Shown here: piece after piece, positions 22,420 through 38,300 of the stretch
How positions within the stretch are numbered: the first letter of the stretch is position 1
Layout: every line of letters starts with the position of its first letter
Source of the DNA: Tetranychus cinnabarinus
Taxonomy: Eukaryota; Arthropoda; Arachnida; Trombidiformes; Tetranychidae
Assembly: GCA_022266195.1 (NCBI GenBank)
Contig: WHVY01000004.1
Coordinates: 17,501 to 81,500, forward strand
Direction: 5' to 3'
DNA length: 64,000 nt
Position numbers and translations under genes: made by a program
The notes under the pieces: generated by a model
Told to the model about the DNA's origin: nothing
Seen by the model: the letters and a program-made list of their open reading frames with translations, nothing else
Database searches by the model: none

Positions 22420-24035
22420 TTATTACAATGTAAATGTCCAATTGGGATCGTCAATCTTATTTCAATGCTGCGATCTTATTAGGATCGTCAATGTTATTTC
22501 AATGTAAATATCTCATGAGGATCGTCAATGTTATTTCAATGTAAATGTCTCATTCGGATCGTCAATGTTATTTCAATGCTGCGATCTCATTGGGATTGTC
22601 AATGTTATTTCAATTTAAATGTCTCATTGGGATCGTCAATATTATTTCAATGTAAATGTCTCATTAGGATCGTCAATGTTATTTCAATGCTGCGATCTCA
22701 TTGGGATCGTCAATGTTATAATGTAAATGTCTCATTTGGATCGTCAATGTTCATTCAATGTGAATGTCTCATTAGGATCGTCAAAGTTATTTCAATGCTG
22801 CGATCTCATTGGGATCGTCAATGTTATTTCAATTTAAATGTCTCATTGGGATCGTCAATATTATTTCAATGTAAATGTCTCATTAGGATCGTCAATGTTA
22901 TTTCAATGCTGCGATCTCATTGGGATCGTCAATTTTATGATGTAAATGTCTCATTTGGATCGTCAATGTTCATTCAATGTGAATGTCTCATTAGGATCGT
23001 CAAAGTTATTTCAATGCTGCGATCTCATTGAGATCGTCAATGTTATTTCAATTTAAATGTCTCATTGGGATCGTCAATGTTATTACAATGTAAATGTCCA
23101 ATTGGGATCGTCAATCTTATTTCAATGCTGCGATCTCATTAGGATCGTCAATGTTATTTCAATTTAAATGTCTCATTGGGATCGTCAATGTTATTTCAAT
23201 TTAAATGTCTCATTGGGATCGTCAATGTTATTACAATGTAAATGTCCAATTGGGATCGTCAATCTTATTTCAATGCTGCGATCTTATTAGGATCGTCAAT
23301 GTTATTTCAATGTAAATATCTCATGAGGATCGTCAATGTTATTTCAATGTAAATGTCTCATTCGGATCGTCAATGTTATTTCAATGCTGCGATCTCATTG
23401 GGATTGTCAATGTTATTTCAATTTAAATGTCTCATTGGGATCGTCAATATTATTTCAATGTAAATGTCTCATTAGGATCGTCAATGTTATTTCAATGCTG
23501 CGATCTCATTGGGATCGTCAATGTTATAATGTAAATGTCTCATTTGGATCGTCAATGTTCATTCAATGTGAATGTCTCATTAGGATCGTCAAAGTTATTT
23601 CAATGCTGCGATCTCATTGGGATCGTCAATGTTATTTCAATTTAAATGTCTCATTGGGATCGTCAATGTTATTACAATGTAAATGTCCAATTGGGATCGT
23701 CAATCTTATTTCAATGTAAATATCTCATGAGGATCGTCAATGTTATTTCAATGTAAATGTCTCATTCGGATCGTCAATGTTATTTCAATGCTGCGATCTC
23801 ATTGGGATCGTCAATGTTATTTCAATTTAAATGTCTCATTGGGATCGTCAATGTTATTACAATGTAAATGTCCAATTGGGATCGTCAATCTTATTTCAAT
23901 GCTGCGATCTCATTAGGATCGTCAATGTTATTTCAATGTAAATGTCTTATTAGGATCGTCAATGTTATTTCAATGTAAATGTCTTATTAGGATCGTCAAT
24001 GTTATTTCAATGTAAATATCTCATGAGGATCGTCA
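22420..24035. repeat. 808-bp higher-order repeat, about two copies
   Basis: A private GGGATTGTCAATG unit recurs at about 22.59 and 23.40 kb, and the surrounding pattern repeats at 808 bp (22 x 37 - 6, two 34-bp units). The second copy diverges towards its right end, so the edges are approximate. Confidence 0.65.
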
Positions 24036-26039
24036 ATGTTATTTCAATGTAAATGTCTCATTCGGATCGTCAATGTTATTTCAATGCTGCGATCTCATTG
24101 GGATCGTCAATGTTATTTCAATTTAAATGTCTCATTGGGATCGTCAATGTTATTTCAATTTAAATGTCTCATTGGGATCGTCAATGTTATTACAATGTAA
24201 ATGTTCAATTGGGATCGTCAATCTTATTTCAATGCTGCGATCTCATTGGGATCGTCAATGTTATTTCAATTTAAATGTCTCATTGGGATCGTCAATATTA
24301 TTTCAATGTAAATGTCTCATTAGGATCGTCAATGTTATTTCAATGTAAATGTCTCATTAGGATCGTCAAAGTTATTTCAATGCTGCGATCTCATTGGGAT
24401 CGTCAATGTTATTTCAATTTAAATGTCTCATTGGGATCGTCAATATTATTTCAATGTAAATGTCTCATTAGGATCGTCAATGTTATTTCAATGCTGCGAT
24501 CTCATTGGGATCGTCAATGTTATAATGTAAATGTCTCATTTGGATCGTCAATGTTCATTCAATGTGAATGTCTCATTAGGATCGTCAAAGTTATTTCAAT
24601 GCTGCGATCTCATTGAGATCGTCAATGTTATTTCAATTTAAATGTCTCATTGGGATCGTCAATATTATTTCAATGTAAATGTCTCATTAGGATCGTCAAT
24701 GTTATTTCAATGCTGCGATCTCATTGGGATCGTCAATGTTATAATGTAAATGTCTCATTTGGATCGTCAATGTTCATTCAATGTGAATGTCTCATTAGGA
24801 TCGTCAAAGTTATTTCAATGCTGCGATCTCATTGGGATCGTCAATGTTATCTCAATTTAAATGTCTCATTGGGATCGTCAATGTTATTACAATGTAAATG
24901 TCCAATTGGGATCGTCAATCTTATTTCAATGCTGCGATCTCATTAGGATCGTCAATGTTATTTCAATGTAAATGTCTTATTAGGATCGTCAATGTTATTT
25001 CAATGTAAATGTCTCATTGGGATCGTCAATGTTATTTCAATGCTGCGATCTCATTGGGATCGTCAATGTTATGATGTAAATGTCCTATTTGGATCGTCAA
25101 AGTTATTTCAATGCTGCGATCTCATTGGGATCGTCAATGTTATTTCAATGTAAATATCTCATGAGGATCGTCAATGTTATTTCAATGTAAATGTCTCATT
25201 CGGATCGTCAATGTTATTTCAATGCTGCGATCTCATTGGGATCGTCAATGTTATTTCAATTTAAATGTCTCATTGGGATCGTCAATATTATTTCAATGTA
25301 AATGTCTCATTAGGATCGTCAATGTTATTTCAATGTAAATGTCTCATTAGGATCGTCAAAGTTATTTCAATGCTGCGATCTCATTGGGATCGTCAATGTT
25401 ATTTCAATTTAAATGTCTCATTGGGATCGTCAATGTTATTACAATGTAAATGTCCAATTGGGATCGTCAATCTTATTTCAATGCTGCGATCTCATTAGGA
25501 TCGTCAATGTTATTTCAATGTAAATGTCTTATTAGGATCGTCAATGTTATTTCAATGTAAATTTCTCATTGGGATCGTCAATGTTATTTCAATGCTGCGA
25601 TCTCATTGGGATCGTCAATGTTATAATGTAAATGTCTCATTTGGATCGTCAATGTTCATTCAATGTGAATGTCTCATTAGGATCGTCAAAGTTATTTCAA
25701 TGCTGCGATCTCATTGAGATCGTCAATGTTATTTCAATTTAAATGTCTCATTGGGATCGTCAATATTATTTCAATGTAAATGTCTCATTAGGATCGTCAA
25801 TGTTATTTCAATGCTGCGATCTCATTGGGATCGTCAATGTTATAATGTAAATGTCTCATTGGGATCGTCAATGTTATTACAATGTAAATGTCCAATTGGG
25901 ATCGTCAATCTTATTTCAATGCTGCGATCTCATTAGGATCGTCAATGTTATTTCAATGTAAATGTCTTATTAGGATCGTCAATGTTATTTCAATGTAAAT
26001 TTCTCATTGGGATCGTCAATGTTATTTCAATGCTGCGAT

Positions 26040-28380
26040 CTCATTGGGATCGTCAATGTTATGATGTAAATGTCCTATTTGGATCGTCAAAGTTATTTCA
26101 ATGCTGCGATCTCATTGGGATCGTCAATGTTATTTCAATTTAAATGTCTCATTGGGATCGTCAATGTTATTACAATGTAAATGTCCAATTGGGATCGTCA
26201 ATCTTATTTCAATGCTGCGATCTCATTGGGATCGTCAATGTTATTTCAATTTAAATGTCTCATTGGGATCGTCAATATTATTTCAATGTTAATGTCTCAT
26301 TAGGATCGTCAATGTTATTTCAATGTAAATGTCTCATTAGGATCGTCAATGTTATTTCAATGTAAATGTCTCATTAGGATCGTCAAAGTTATTTCAATGC
26401 TGCGATCTCATTGGGATCGTCAATGTTATTTCAATTTAAATGTCTCATTGGGATCGTCAATGTTATTACAATGTAAATGTCCAATTGGGATCGTCAATCT
26501 TATTTCAATGCTGCGATCTCATTAGGATCGTCAATGTTATTTCAATGTAAATGTCTTATTAGGATCGTCAATGTTATTTCAATGTAAATGTCTCATTGGG
26601 ATCGTCAATGTTATTTCAATGCTGCGATCTCATTGGGATCGTCAATGTTATAATGTAAATGTCTCATTTGGATCGTCAATGTTCATTCAATGTGAATGTC
26701 TCATTAGGATCGTCAAAGTTATTTCAATGCTGCGATCTCATTGAGATCGTCAATGTTATTTCAATTTAAATGTCTCATTGGGATCGTCGATATTATTTCA
26801 ATGTAAATGTCTCATTAGGATCGTCAATGTTATTTCAATGCTGCGATCTCATTGGGATCGTCAATGTTATAATGTAAATGTCTCATTGGGATCGTCAATG
26901 TTATTACAATGTAAATGTCCAATTGGGATCGTCAATCTTATTTCAATGCTGCGATCTCATTAGGATCGTCAATGTTATTTCAATGTAAATGTCTTATTAG
27001 GATCGTCAATGTTATTTCAATGTAAATGTCTCATTGGGATCGTCAATGTTATTTCAATGCTGCGATCTCATTGGGATCGTCAATGTTATGATGTAAATGT
27101 CCTATTTGGATCGTCAAAGTTATTTCAATGCTGCGATCTCATTGGGATCGTCAATGTTATTTCAATTTAAATGTCTCATTGGGATCGTCAATGTTATTAC
27201 AATGTAAATGTCCAATTGGGATCGTCAATCTTATTTCAATGCTGCGATCTCATTGGGATCGTCAATGTTATTTCAATTTAAATGTCTCATTGGGATCGTC
27301 AATATTATTTCAATGTTAATGTCTCATTAGGATCGTCAATGTTATTTCAATGTAAATGTCTCATTAGGATCGTCAAAGTTATTTCAATGCTGCGATCTCA
27401 TTGGGATCGTCAATGTTATTTCAATTTAAATGTCTCATTGGGATCGTCAATATTATTTCAATGTAAATGTCTCATTAGGATCGTCAATGTTATTTCAATG
27501 CTGCGATCTCATTGGGATCGTCAATGTTATAATGTAAATGTCTCATTTGGATCGTCAATGTTCATTCAATGTGAATGTCTCATTAGGATCGTCAAAGTTA
27601 TTTCAATGCTGCGATCTCATTGAGATCGTCAATGTTATTTCAATTTAAATGTCTCATTGGGATCGTCAATATTATTTCAATGTAAATGTCTCATTGGGAT
27701 CGTCAATGTTATTTCAATGTAAATGTCTTATTAGGATCGTCAATGTTATTTCAATGTAAATGTCTCATTGGGATCGTCAATGTTATTTCAATGCTGCGAT
27801 CTCATTGGGATCGTCAATGTTATGATGTAAATGTCCTATTTGGATCGTCAAAGTTATTTCAATGCTGCGATCTCATTGGGATCGTCAATGTTATTTCAAT
27901 TTAAATGTCTCATTGGGATCGTCAATGTTATTACAATGTAAATGTCCAATTGGGATCGTCAATCTTATTTCAATGCTGCGATCTCATTGGGATCGTCAAT
28001 GTTATTTCAATTTAAATGTCTCATTGGGATCGTCAATATTATTTCAATGTTAATGTCTCATTAGGATCGTCAATGTTATTTCAATGTAAATGTCTCATTA
28101 GGATCGTCAAAGTTATTTCAATGCTGCGATCTCATTGGGATCGTCAATGTTATTTCAATTTAAATGTCTCATTGGGATCGTCAATATTATTTCAATGTAA
28201 ATGTCTCATTAGGATCGTCAATGTTATTTCAATGCTGCGATCTCATTGGGATCGTCAATGTTATAATGTAAATGTCTCATTTGGATCGTCAATGTTCATT
28301 CAATGTGAATGTCTCATTAGGATCGTCAAAGTTATTTCAATGCTGCGATCTCATTGAGATCGTCAATGTTATTTCAATTT
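26040..28380. repeat. 1,027/734-bp higher-order repeats
   Basis: The same unit order recurs at 1,027 bp and then 734 bp (28 x 37 - 9 and 20 x 37 - 6). Copies share a private CAATGTTAATG unit (near 26.29, 27.32 and 28.05 kb) and a CCTATTTGG unit. The third copy is shorter by a block of units. Confidence 0.65.
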
Positions 28381-29091
28381 AAATGTCTCATTGGGATCGT
28401 CAATATTATTTCAATGTAAATGTCTCATTGGAATCGTCAAAGTTATTTCAATGCTGCGATCTCATTGGGATCGTCAATGTTATTTCAATTTAAATGTCTC
28501 ATTGGGATCGTCAATATTATTTCAATGTAAATGTCTCATTAGGATCGTCAATGTTATTTCAATGCTGCGATCTCATTGGGATCGTCAATGTTATAATGTA
28601 AATGTCTCATTTGGATCGTCAATGTTCATTCAATGTGAATGTCTCATTAGGATCGTCAAAGTTATTTCAATGCTGCGATCTCATTGAGATCGTCAATGTT
28701 ATTTCAATTTAAATGTCTCATTGGGATCGTCAATATTATTTCAATGTAAATGTCTCATTAGGATCGTCAATGTTATTTCAATGCTGCGATCTCATTGGGA
28801 TCGTCAATGTTATAATGTAAATGTCTCATTTGGATCGTCAATGTTCATTCAATGTGAATGTCTCATTAGGATCGTCAAAGTTATTTCAATGCTGCGATCT
28901 CATTGGGATCGTCAATGTTATTTCAATTTAAATGTCTCATTGGGATCGTCAATGTTATTACAATGTAAATGTCCAATTGGGATCGTCAATCTTATTTCAA
29001 TGCTGCGATCTCATTAGGATCGTCAATGTTATTTCAATGTAAATGTCTTATTAGGATCGTCAATGTTATTTCAATTTAAATGTCTCATTGG

Positions 29092-31250
29092 GATCGTCAA
29101 TGTTATTACAATGTAAATGTCCAATTGGGATCGTCAATGTTATTTCAATGCTGCGATCTCATTAGGATCGTCAATGTTATTTCAATGTAAATGTCTCATT
29201 CGGATCGTCAATGTTATTTCAATGCTGCGATCTCATTGGGATCGTCAATGTTATTTCAATGCTGCGATCTCATTGGGATCGTCAATGTTATTTCAATTTA
29301 AATGTCTCATTGGGATCGTCAATGTTATTTCAATTTAAATGTCTCATTGGGATCGTCAATGTTATTACAATGTAAATGTCCAATTGGGATCGTCAATCTT
29401 ATTTCAATGCTGCGATCTTATTAGGATCGTCGCTGTTATTTCAATGTAAATATCTCATGAGGATCGTCAATGTTATTTCAATGTAAATGTCTCATTCGGA
29501 TCGTCAATGTTATTTCAATGCTGCGATCTCATTGGGATCGTCAATGTTATTTCAATTTAAATGTCTCATTGGGATCGTCAATGTTATTTCAATTTAAATG
29601 TCTCATTGGGATCGTCAATGTTATTACAATGTAAATGTCTCATTGGGATCGTCAATATTATTTCAATGTAAATGTCTCATTGGGATCGTCAATGTTATTA
29701 CAATGTAAATGTCTCATTGGGATCGTCAATGTTATTTCAATTTAAATGTCTCATTGGGATCGTCAATGTTATTACAATGTAAATGTCCAATTGGGATCGT
29801 CAATGTTATTTCAATGCTGCGATCTCATTAGGATCGTCAATGTTATTTCAATGTAAATGTCTCATTAGGATCGTCAAAGTTATTTCAATGCTGCGATCTC
29901 ATTGGGATCGTCAATGTTATTTCAATTTAAATGTCTCATTGGGATCGTCAATGTTATTACAATGTAAATGTCCAATTGGGATCGTCAATCTTATTTCAAT
30001 GCTGCGATCTCATTAGGATCGTCAATGTTATTTCAATGTAAATGTCTTATTAGGATCGTCAATGTTATTTCAATGTAAATGTCTCATTGGGATCGTCAAT
30101 GTTATTTCAATGCTGCGATCTCATTGGGATCGTCAATGTTATTTCAATTTAAATGTCTCATTGGGATCGTCAATGTTATTACAATGTAAATGTCCAATTG
30201 GGATCGTCAATGTTATTTCAATGCTGCGATCTCATTAGGATCGTCAATGTTATTTCAATGTAAATGTCTCATTCGGATCGTCAATGTTATTTCAATGCTG
30301 CGATCTCATTGGGATCGTCAATGTTATTTCAATGCTGCGATCTCATTGGGATCGTCAATGTTATTTCAATTTAAATGTCTCATTGGGATCGTCAATGTTA
30401 TTTCAATTTAAATGTCTCATTGGGATCGTCAATGTTATTACAATGTAAATGTCCAATTGGGATCGTCAATCTTATTTCAATGCTGCGATCTTATTAGGAT
30501 CGTCGCTGTTATTTCAATGTAAATATCTCATGAGGATCGTCAATGTTATTTCAATGTAAATGTCTCATTCGGATCGTCAATGTTATTTCAATGCTGCGAT
30601 CTCATTGGGATCGTCAATGTTATTTCAATTTAAATGTCTCATTGGGATCGTCAATGTTATTTCAATTTAAATGTCTCATTGGGATCGTCAATGTTATTAC
30701 AATGTAAATGTCTCATTGGGATCGTCAATATTATTTCAATGTAAATGTCTCATTGGGATCGTCAATGTTATTACAATGTAAATGTCTCATTGGGATCGTC
30801 AATGTTATTTCAATTTAAATGTCTCATTGGGATCGTCAATGTTATTACAATGTAAATGTCCAATTGGGATCGTCAATGTTATTTCAATGCTGCGATCTCA
30901 TTAGGATCGTCAATGTTATTTCAATGTAAATGTCTCATTCGGATCGTCAATGTTATTTCAATGCTGCGATCTCATTAGGATCGTCAATGTTATTTCAATG
31001 TAAATGTCTTATTAGGATCGTCAATGTTATTTCAATGTAAATGTCTCATTGGGATCGTCAATGTTATTTCAATGCTGCGATCTCATTGGGATCGTCAATG
31101 TTATGATGTAAATGTCTCATTTGGATCGTCAATGTTCATTCAATGTGAATGTCTCATTAGGATCGTCAAAGTTATTTCAATGCTGCGATCTCATTGGGAT
31201 CGTCAATGTTATTTCAATTTAAATGTCTCATTGGGATCGTCAATGTTATT
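29092..31250. repeat. 1,073-bp higher-order repeat, two copies
   Basis: Exactly 29 units (29 x 37 = 1,073) are duplicated. The private GTCGCTGTT change is found near 29.43 and 30.50 kb. Edges are approximate. Confidence 0.75.
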
Positions 31251-34200
31251 ACAATGTAAATGTCCAATTGGGATCGTCAATCTTATTTCAATGCTGCGAT
31301 CACATTAGGATCGTCAATGTTATTTCAATGTAAATGTCTCATTCGGATCGTCAATGTTATTTCAATGCTGCGATCTCATTGGGATCGTCAATGTTATTAC
31401 AATTTAAATGTCTCATTGGAATCGTCAATGTTATTACAATGTAAATGTCCAATTGGGATCGTTAATGTTATTTCAATGCTGCGATCTCATTAGGATCGTC
31501 AATGTTATTTCAATGTAAATGTCTCATTAGGATCGTCAATGTTATTTCAATGTAAATGTCTCATTCGGATCGTCAATGTTATTTTAATGCTGCGATCTAA
31601 TTGGGATCGTCAATGTTATTTCAATTTAAATGTCTCATTGGGATCGTCAATGTTATTACAATGTAAATGTCTCATTAGGATCGTCAATGTTATTTCAATG
31701 TAAATGTCTCATTGGGATCGTCAATGTTATTTCAATGCTGCGATCTCATTGGGATCGTCAATGTTATAATGTAAATGTCTCATTTGGATCGTCGGTGTTC
31801 ATTCAATGTAAATGTCTCATTTGGATCGTCAATGTTATTTCAATGCTGCGATCTCATTGGGATCGTCAATGTTTATTTTAATTTAAATGTCTCATTGGGA
31901 TTTTCAATGTTATTACAATGTAAATGTCTCATTAGGATCGTCAATGTTATTTCAATGTAAATGTCTCATTCGGATCGTCAATGTTATTTCAATGCTGCGA
32001 TCTCATTGGGATCGTCAATGTTATTACAATTTAAATGTCTCATTGGGATTTTCAATGTTATTACAATGTAAATGTCTCATTAGGATCGTCAATGTTATTT
32101 CAATGTAAATGTCTCATTCGGATCGTCAATGTTATTTCAATGCTGCGATCTCATTGGGATCGTCAATGTTATTACAATGTAAATGTCCAATTGGGATCGT
32201 TAATGTTATTTCAATGCTGCGATCTCATTAGGATCGTCAATGTTATTTCAATGTAAATGTCTCATTAGGATCGTCAATGTTATTTCAATGTAAATGTCTC
32301 ATTGGGATCGTCAATGTTATTACAATGTAATTTCCAATTGGGATCGTCAATGTTATTTCAATGCTGCGATCTCATTAGGATCGTCAATGTTATTTCAATG
32401 CTGCGATCTCATTAGGATCGTCAATGTTATTTCAATGTAAATGTCTTATTAGGATCGTCAATGTTATTTCAATGTAAATGTCTCATTGGGATCGTCAATG
32501 TTATTTCAATGCTGCGATCTCATTGGGATCGTCAATGTTATGATGTAAATGTCTCATTTGGATCGTCAATGTTCATTCAATGTGAATGTCTCATTGGGAT
32601 CGTCAATGTTATTTCAATTTAAATGTCTCATTGGGATCGTCAATGTTATTACAATGTAAATGTCCAATTGGGATCGTCAATCTTATTTCAATGCTGCGAT
32701 CACATTAGGATCGTCAATGTTATTTCAATGTAAATGTCTCATTAGGATCGTCAATGTTATTTCAATGTAAATGTCTCATTTGGATCGTCAATGTTATTTC
32801 AATGCTGCGATCTCATTGGGATCGTCAATGTTTATTTTAATTTAAATGTCTCATTGGGATTTTCAATGTTATTACAATGTAAATGTCTCATTAGGATCGT
32901 CAATGTTATTTCAATGTAAATGTCTCATTCGGATCGTCAATGTTATTTCAATGCTGCGATCTCATTGGGATCGTCAATGTTATTACAATTTAAATGTCTC
33001 ATTGGGATCGTCAATGTTATTACAATGTAAATGTCCAATTGGGATCGTCAATCTTATTTCAATGCTGCGATCTCATTAGGATCGTCAATGTTATTTCAAT
33101 GTAAATGTCTCATTAGGATCGTCAATGTTATTTCAATGTAAATGTCTCATTCGGATCGTCAATGTTATTTTAATGCTGCGATCTCATTGGGATCGTCAAT
33201 GTTTATTTAAATTTAAATGTCTCATTGGGATTTTCAATGTTATTACAATGTAAATGTCTCATTAGGATCGTCAATGTTATTTCAATGTAAATGTCTCATT
33301 CGGATCGTCAATGTTATTTCAATGCTGCGATCTCATTGGGATCGTCAATGTTATTACAATTTAAATGTCTCATTGGGATCGTCAATGTTATTACAATGTA
33401 AATGTCCAATTGGGATCGTTAATGTTATTTCAATGCTGCGATCTCATTAGGATCGTCAATGTTATTTCAATGTAAATGTCTCATTAGGATCGTCAATGTT
33501 ATTTCAATGTAAATGTCTCATTCGGATCGTCAATGTTATTTTAATGCTGCGATCTAATTGGGATCGTCAATGTTATTTCAATTTAAATGTCTCATTGGGA
33601 TCGTCAATGTTATTACAATGTAAATGTCTCATTAGGATCGTCAATGTTATTTCAATGTAAATGTCTCATTGGGATCGTCAATGTTATTTCAATGCTGCGA
33701 TCTCATTGGGATCGTCAATATTATTTCAATTTAAATGTCTCATTCGGATCGTCAATGTTATTTTAATGCTGCGATCTAATTGGGATCGTCAATGTTATTT
33801 CAATTTAAATGTCTCATTGGGATCGTCAATGTTATAATGTAAATGTCTCATTTGGATCGTCGGTGTTCATTCAATGTGAATGTCTCATTAGGATCGTCAA
33901 AGTTATTTCAATGCTGCGATCTCATTGGGATCGTCAATATTATTTCAATTTAAATGTCTCATTGGGATCGTCAATGTTATTACAATGTAAATGTCCAATT
34001 GGGATCGTCAATGTTATTTCAATGCTGCGATCTCATTAGGATCGTCAATGTTATTTCAATGTAAATGTCTCATTCGGATCGTCAATGTTATTACAATGTA
34101 AATGTCTCATTTGGATCGTCAATGTTATTTCAATGCTGCGATCTCATTGGGATCGTCAATGTTTATTTTAATTTAAATGTCTCATTGGGATTTTCAATGT

Positions 34201-35369
34201 TATTTCAATGCTGCGATCTCATTAGGATCGTCAATGTTATTTCAATTTAAATGTCTCATTAGGATCGTCAATGTTATTTTAATGCTGCGATCTAATTGGG
34301 ATCGTCAATGTTATTTCAATTTAAATGTCTCATTGGGATCGTCAATGTTATTACAATGTAAATGTCTAATTAGGATCGTCAATGTTATTTCAATGTAAAT
34401 GTCTCATTAGGATCGTCAATGTTATTTCAATGCTGCGATCTCATTGGGATCGTCAATGTTATAATGTAAATGTCTCATTTGGATCGTCAATGTTCATTCA
34501 ATGTGAATGTCTCATTAGGATCGTCAAAGTTATTTCAATGCTGCGATCTCATTGGGATCGTCAATGTTATTTCAATTTAAATGTCTCATTGGGATCGTCA
34601 ATGTTATTTAATGCTGCGATCTCATTAGGATCGTCAATGTTATTTCAATGTAAATGTCTTATTAGGATCGTCAATGTTATTTCAATGTAAATGTCTCATT
34701 GGGATCGTCAATGTTATTTCAATGCTGCGATCTCATTGGGATCGTCAATGTTATTTCAATGTTAATGTCTCATTCGGATCGTCAATGTTATTACAATGTA
34801 AATGTCTCATTAGGATCGTCAATGTTATTTCAATGCTGCGATCTCATTGGGATCGTCAATGTTTATTTTAATTTAAATGTCTCATTGGGATTTTCAATGT
34901 TATTACAATGTAAATGTCTCATTAGGATCGTCAATGTTATTTCAATGTAAATGTCTCATTCGGATCGTCAATGTTATTTCAATGCTGCGATCTCATTGGG
35001 ATCGTCAATGTTATTACAATTTAAATGTCTCATTGGGATCGTCAATGTTATTACAATGTAAATGTCCAATTGGGATCGTTAATGTTATTTCAATGCTGCG
35101 ATCTCATTAGGATCGTCAATGTTATTTCAATGTAAATGTCTCATTAGGATCGTCAATGTTATTTCAATGTAAATGTCTCATTCGGATCGTCAATGTTATT
35201 TTAATGCTGCGATCTAATTGGGATCGTCAATGTTATTTCAATTTAAATGTCTCATTGGGATCAACAATGTTATTACAATGTAAATGTCCAATTGGGATCG
35301 TCAATGTTATTTCAATGCTGCGATCACATTAGGATCGTCAATGTTATTTCAATGTAAATGTCTCATTAG

Positions 35370-38300
35370 GATCGTCAATGTTATTTCAATGTAAATGTCT
35401 CATTTGGATCGTCAATGTTATTTCAATGCTGCGATCTCATTGGGATCGTCAATGTTATGATGTAAATGTCTCATTTGGATCGTCAATGTTCATTCAATGT
35501 GAATGTCTCATTAGGATCGTCAAAGTTATTTCAATGCTGCGATCTCATTGGGATCGTCAATGTTATTTCAATTTAAATGTCTCATTGGGATCGTCAATGT
35601 TATTACAATGTAAATGTCCAATTGGGATCGTCAATCTTATTTCAATGCTGCGATCACATTAGGATCGTCAATGTTATTTCAATGTAAATGTCTCATTAGG
35701 ATCGTCAATGTTATTTCAATGTAAATGTCTCATTTGGATCGTCAATGTTATTTCAATGCTGCGATCTCATTGGGATCGTCAATGTTTATTTTAATTTAAA
35801 TGTCTCATTGGGATTTTCAATGTTATTACAATGTAAATGTCTCATTAGGATCGTCAATGTTATTTCAATGTAAATGTCTCATTCTGATCGTCAATGTTAT
35901 TTCAATGCTGCGATCTCATTGGGATCGTCAATGTTATTACAATTTAAATGTCTCATTGGGATCGTCAATGTTATTACAATGGAAATGTCCAATTGGGATC
36001 GTCAATCTTATTTCAATGCTGCGATCTCATTAGGATCGTCAATGTTATTTCAATGTAAATGTCTCATTAGGATCGTCAATGTTATTTCAATGTAAATGTC
36101 TCATTAGGATCGTCAAAGTTATTTCAATGCTGCGATCTCATTGGGATCGTCAATGTTATTTCAATTTAAATGTCTCATTGGGATCGTCAATGTTATTTCA
36201 ATGTAAATGTCTCATTCGGATCGTCAATGTTATTTTAATGCTGCGATCTAATTGGGATCGTCAATGTTATTTCAATTTAAATGTCTCATTGGGATCGTCA
36301 ATGTTATTACAATGTAAATGTCTAATTAGGATCATCAATGTTATTTCAATGTAAATGTCTCATTGGGATCGTCAATGTTATTTCAATGCTGCGATCTCAT
36401 TGGGATCGTCAATGTTATAATGTAAATGTCTCATTTGGATCGTCGGTGTTCATTCAATGTGAATGTCTCATTCGGATCGTCAATGTTATTTCAATGCTGC
36501 GATCTCATTGGGATCGTCAATGTTATTACAATTTAAATGTCTCATTGGGATCGTCAATGTTATTACAATGTAAATGTCCAATTGGGATCGTTAATGTTAT
36601 TTCAATGCTGCGATCTCATTAGGATCGTCAATGTTATTTAAATGTAAATGTCTCATTAGGATCGTCAATGTTATTACAATGTAAATGTCTCATTAGGATC
36701 GTCAATGTTATTTCAATGTAAATGTCTCATTGGGATCGTCAATGTTATTTCAATGCTGCGATCTCATTGGGATCGTCAATGTTATAATGTAAATGTCTCA
36801 TTTGGATCGTCGGTGTTCATTCAATGTGAATGTCTCATTAGGATCGTCAAAGTTATTTCAATGCTGCGATCTCATTGGGATCGTCAATGTTATTTCAATT
36901 TAAATGTCTCATTGGGATCGTCAATGTTATTACAATGTAAATGTCCAATTGGGATCGTCAATGTTATTTCAATGCTGCGATCTCATTAGGATCGTCAATG
37001 TTATTTCAATGTAAATGTCTCATTCGGATCGTCAATGTTATTACAATGTAAATGTCTCATTTGGATCGTCAAAGTTATTTCAATGCTGCGATCTCATTGG
37101 GATCGTCAATGTTATTTCAATTTAAATGTCTCATTGGGATCGTCAATGTTATTACAATGTAAATGTCTAATTGGGATCGTCAATGTTATTTCAATGCTGC
37201 GATCTCATTAGGATCGTCAATGTTATTTCAATGTAAATGTCTCATTAGGATCGTCAATGTTATTTCAATGTAAATGTCTCATTGGGATCGTCAATGTTAT
37301 TTCAATGCTGCGATCTAATTGGGATCGTCAATGTTATTTCAATTTAAATGTCTCATTGGGATCGTCAATGTTATTACAATGTAAATGTCTAATTAGGATC
37401 ATCAATGTTATTTCAATGTAAATGTCTCATTGGGATCGTCAATGTTATTTCAATGCTGCGATCTCATTGGGATCGTCAATGTTATAATGTAAATGTCTCA
37501 TTTGGATCGTCAATGTTCATTCAATGTGAATGTCTCATTAGGATCGTCAAAGTTATTTCAATGCTGTGATCTCATTGGGATCGTCAATGTTATTTCAATT
37601 TAAATGTCTCATTGGGATCGTCAATGTTATTTCAATGCTGCAATCTCATTAGGATCGTCAATGTTATTTCAATGTAAATGTCTTATTAGGATCGTCAATG
37701 TTATTTCAATGTAAATGTCTCATTGGGATCGTCAATGTTATTTCAATGCTGCGATCTCATTGGGATCGTCAATGTTATGATGTAAATGTCTCATTTGGAT
37801 CGTCAATGTTCATTCAATGTGAATGTCTCATTAGGATCGTCAAAGTTATTTCAATGCTGCGATCTCATTGGGATCGTCAATGTTATTTCAATTTAAATGT
37901 CTCATTGGGATCGTCAATGTTATTACAATGTAAATGTCCAATTGGGATCGTCAATCTTATTTCAATTCTGCGATCACATTAGGATCGTCAATGTTATTTC
38001 AATGTAAATGTCTCATTAGGATCGTCAATGTTATTTCAATGTAAATGTCTCATTCTGATCGTCAGTGTTATTTCAATGCTGCGATCTCATTGGGATCGTC
38101 AATGTTTATTTTAATTTAAATGTCTCATTGGGATTTTCAATGTTATTACAATGTAAATGTCTCATTAGGATCGTCAATGTTATTTCAATGTAAATGTCTC
38201 ATTCTGATCGTCAATGTTATTTCAATGCTGCGATCTCATTGGGATCGTCAATGTTATTACAATTTAAATGTCTCATTGGGATCGTCAATGTTATTACAAT

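Larger units (their letters stand above)
11414..31860. repeat. Satellite domain 1 (units ending CATGAGG)
   Basis: This telomere-proximal part is marked by a unit variant reading AATATCTCATGAGG. It recurs from about 11.81 kb to 30.53 kb and I do not find it further right. The 38-bp unit is absent here. Several recent higher-order duplications lie within it, listed separately. Confidence 0.75.
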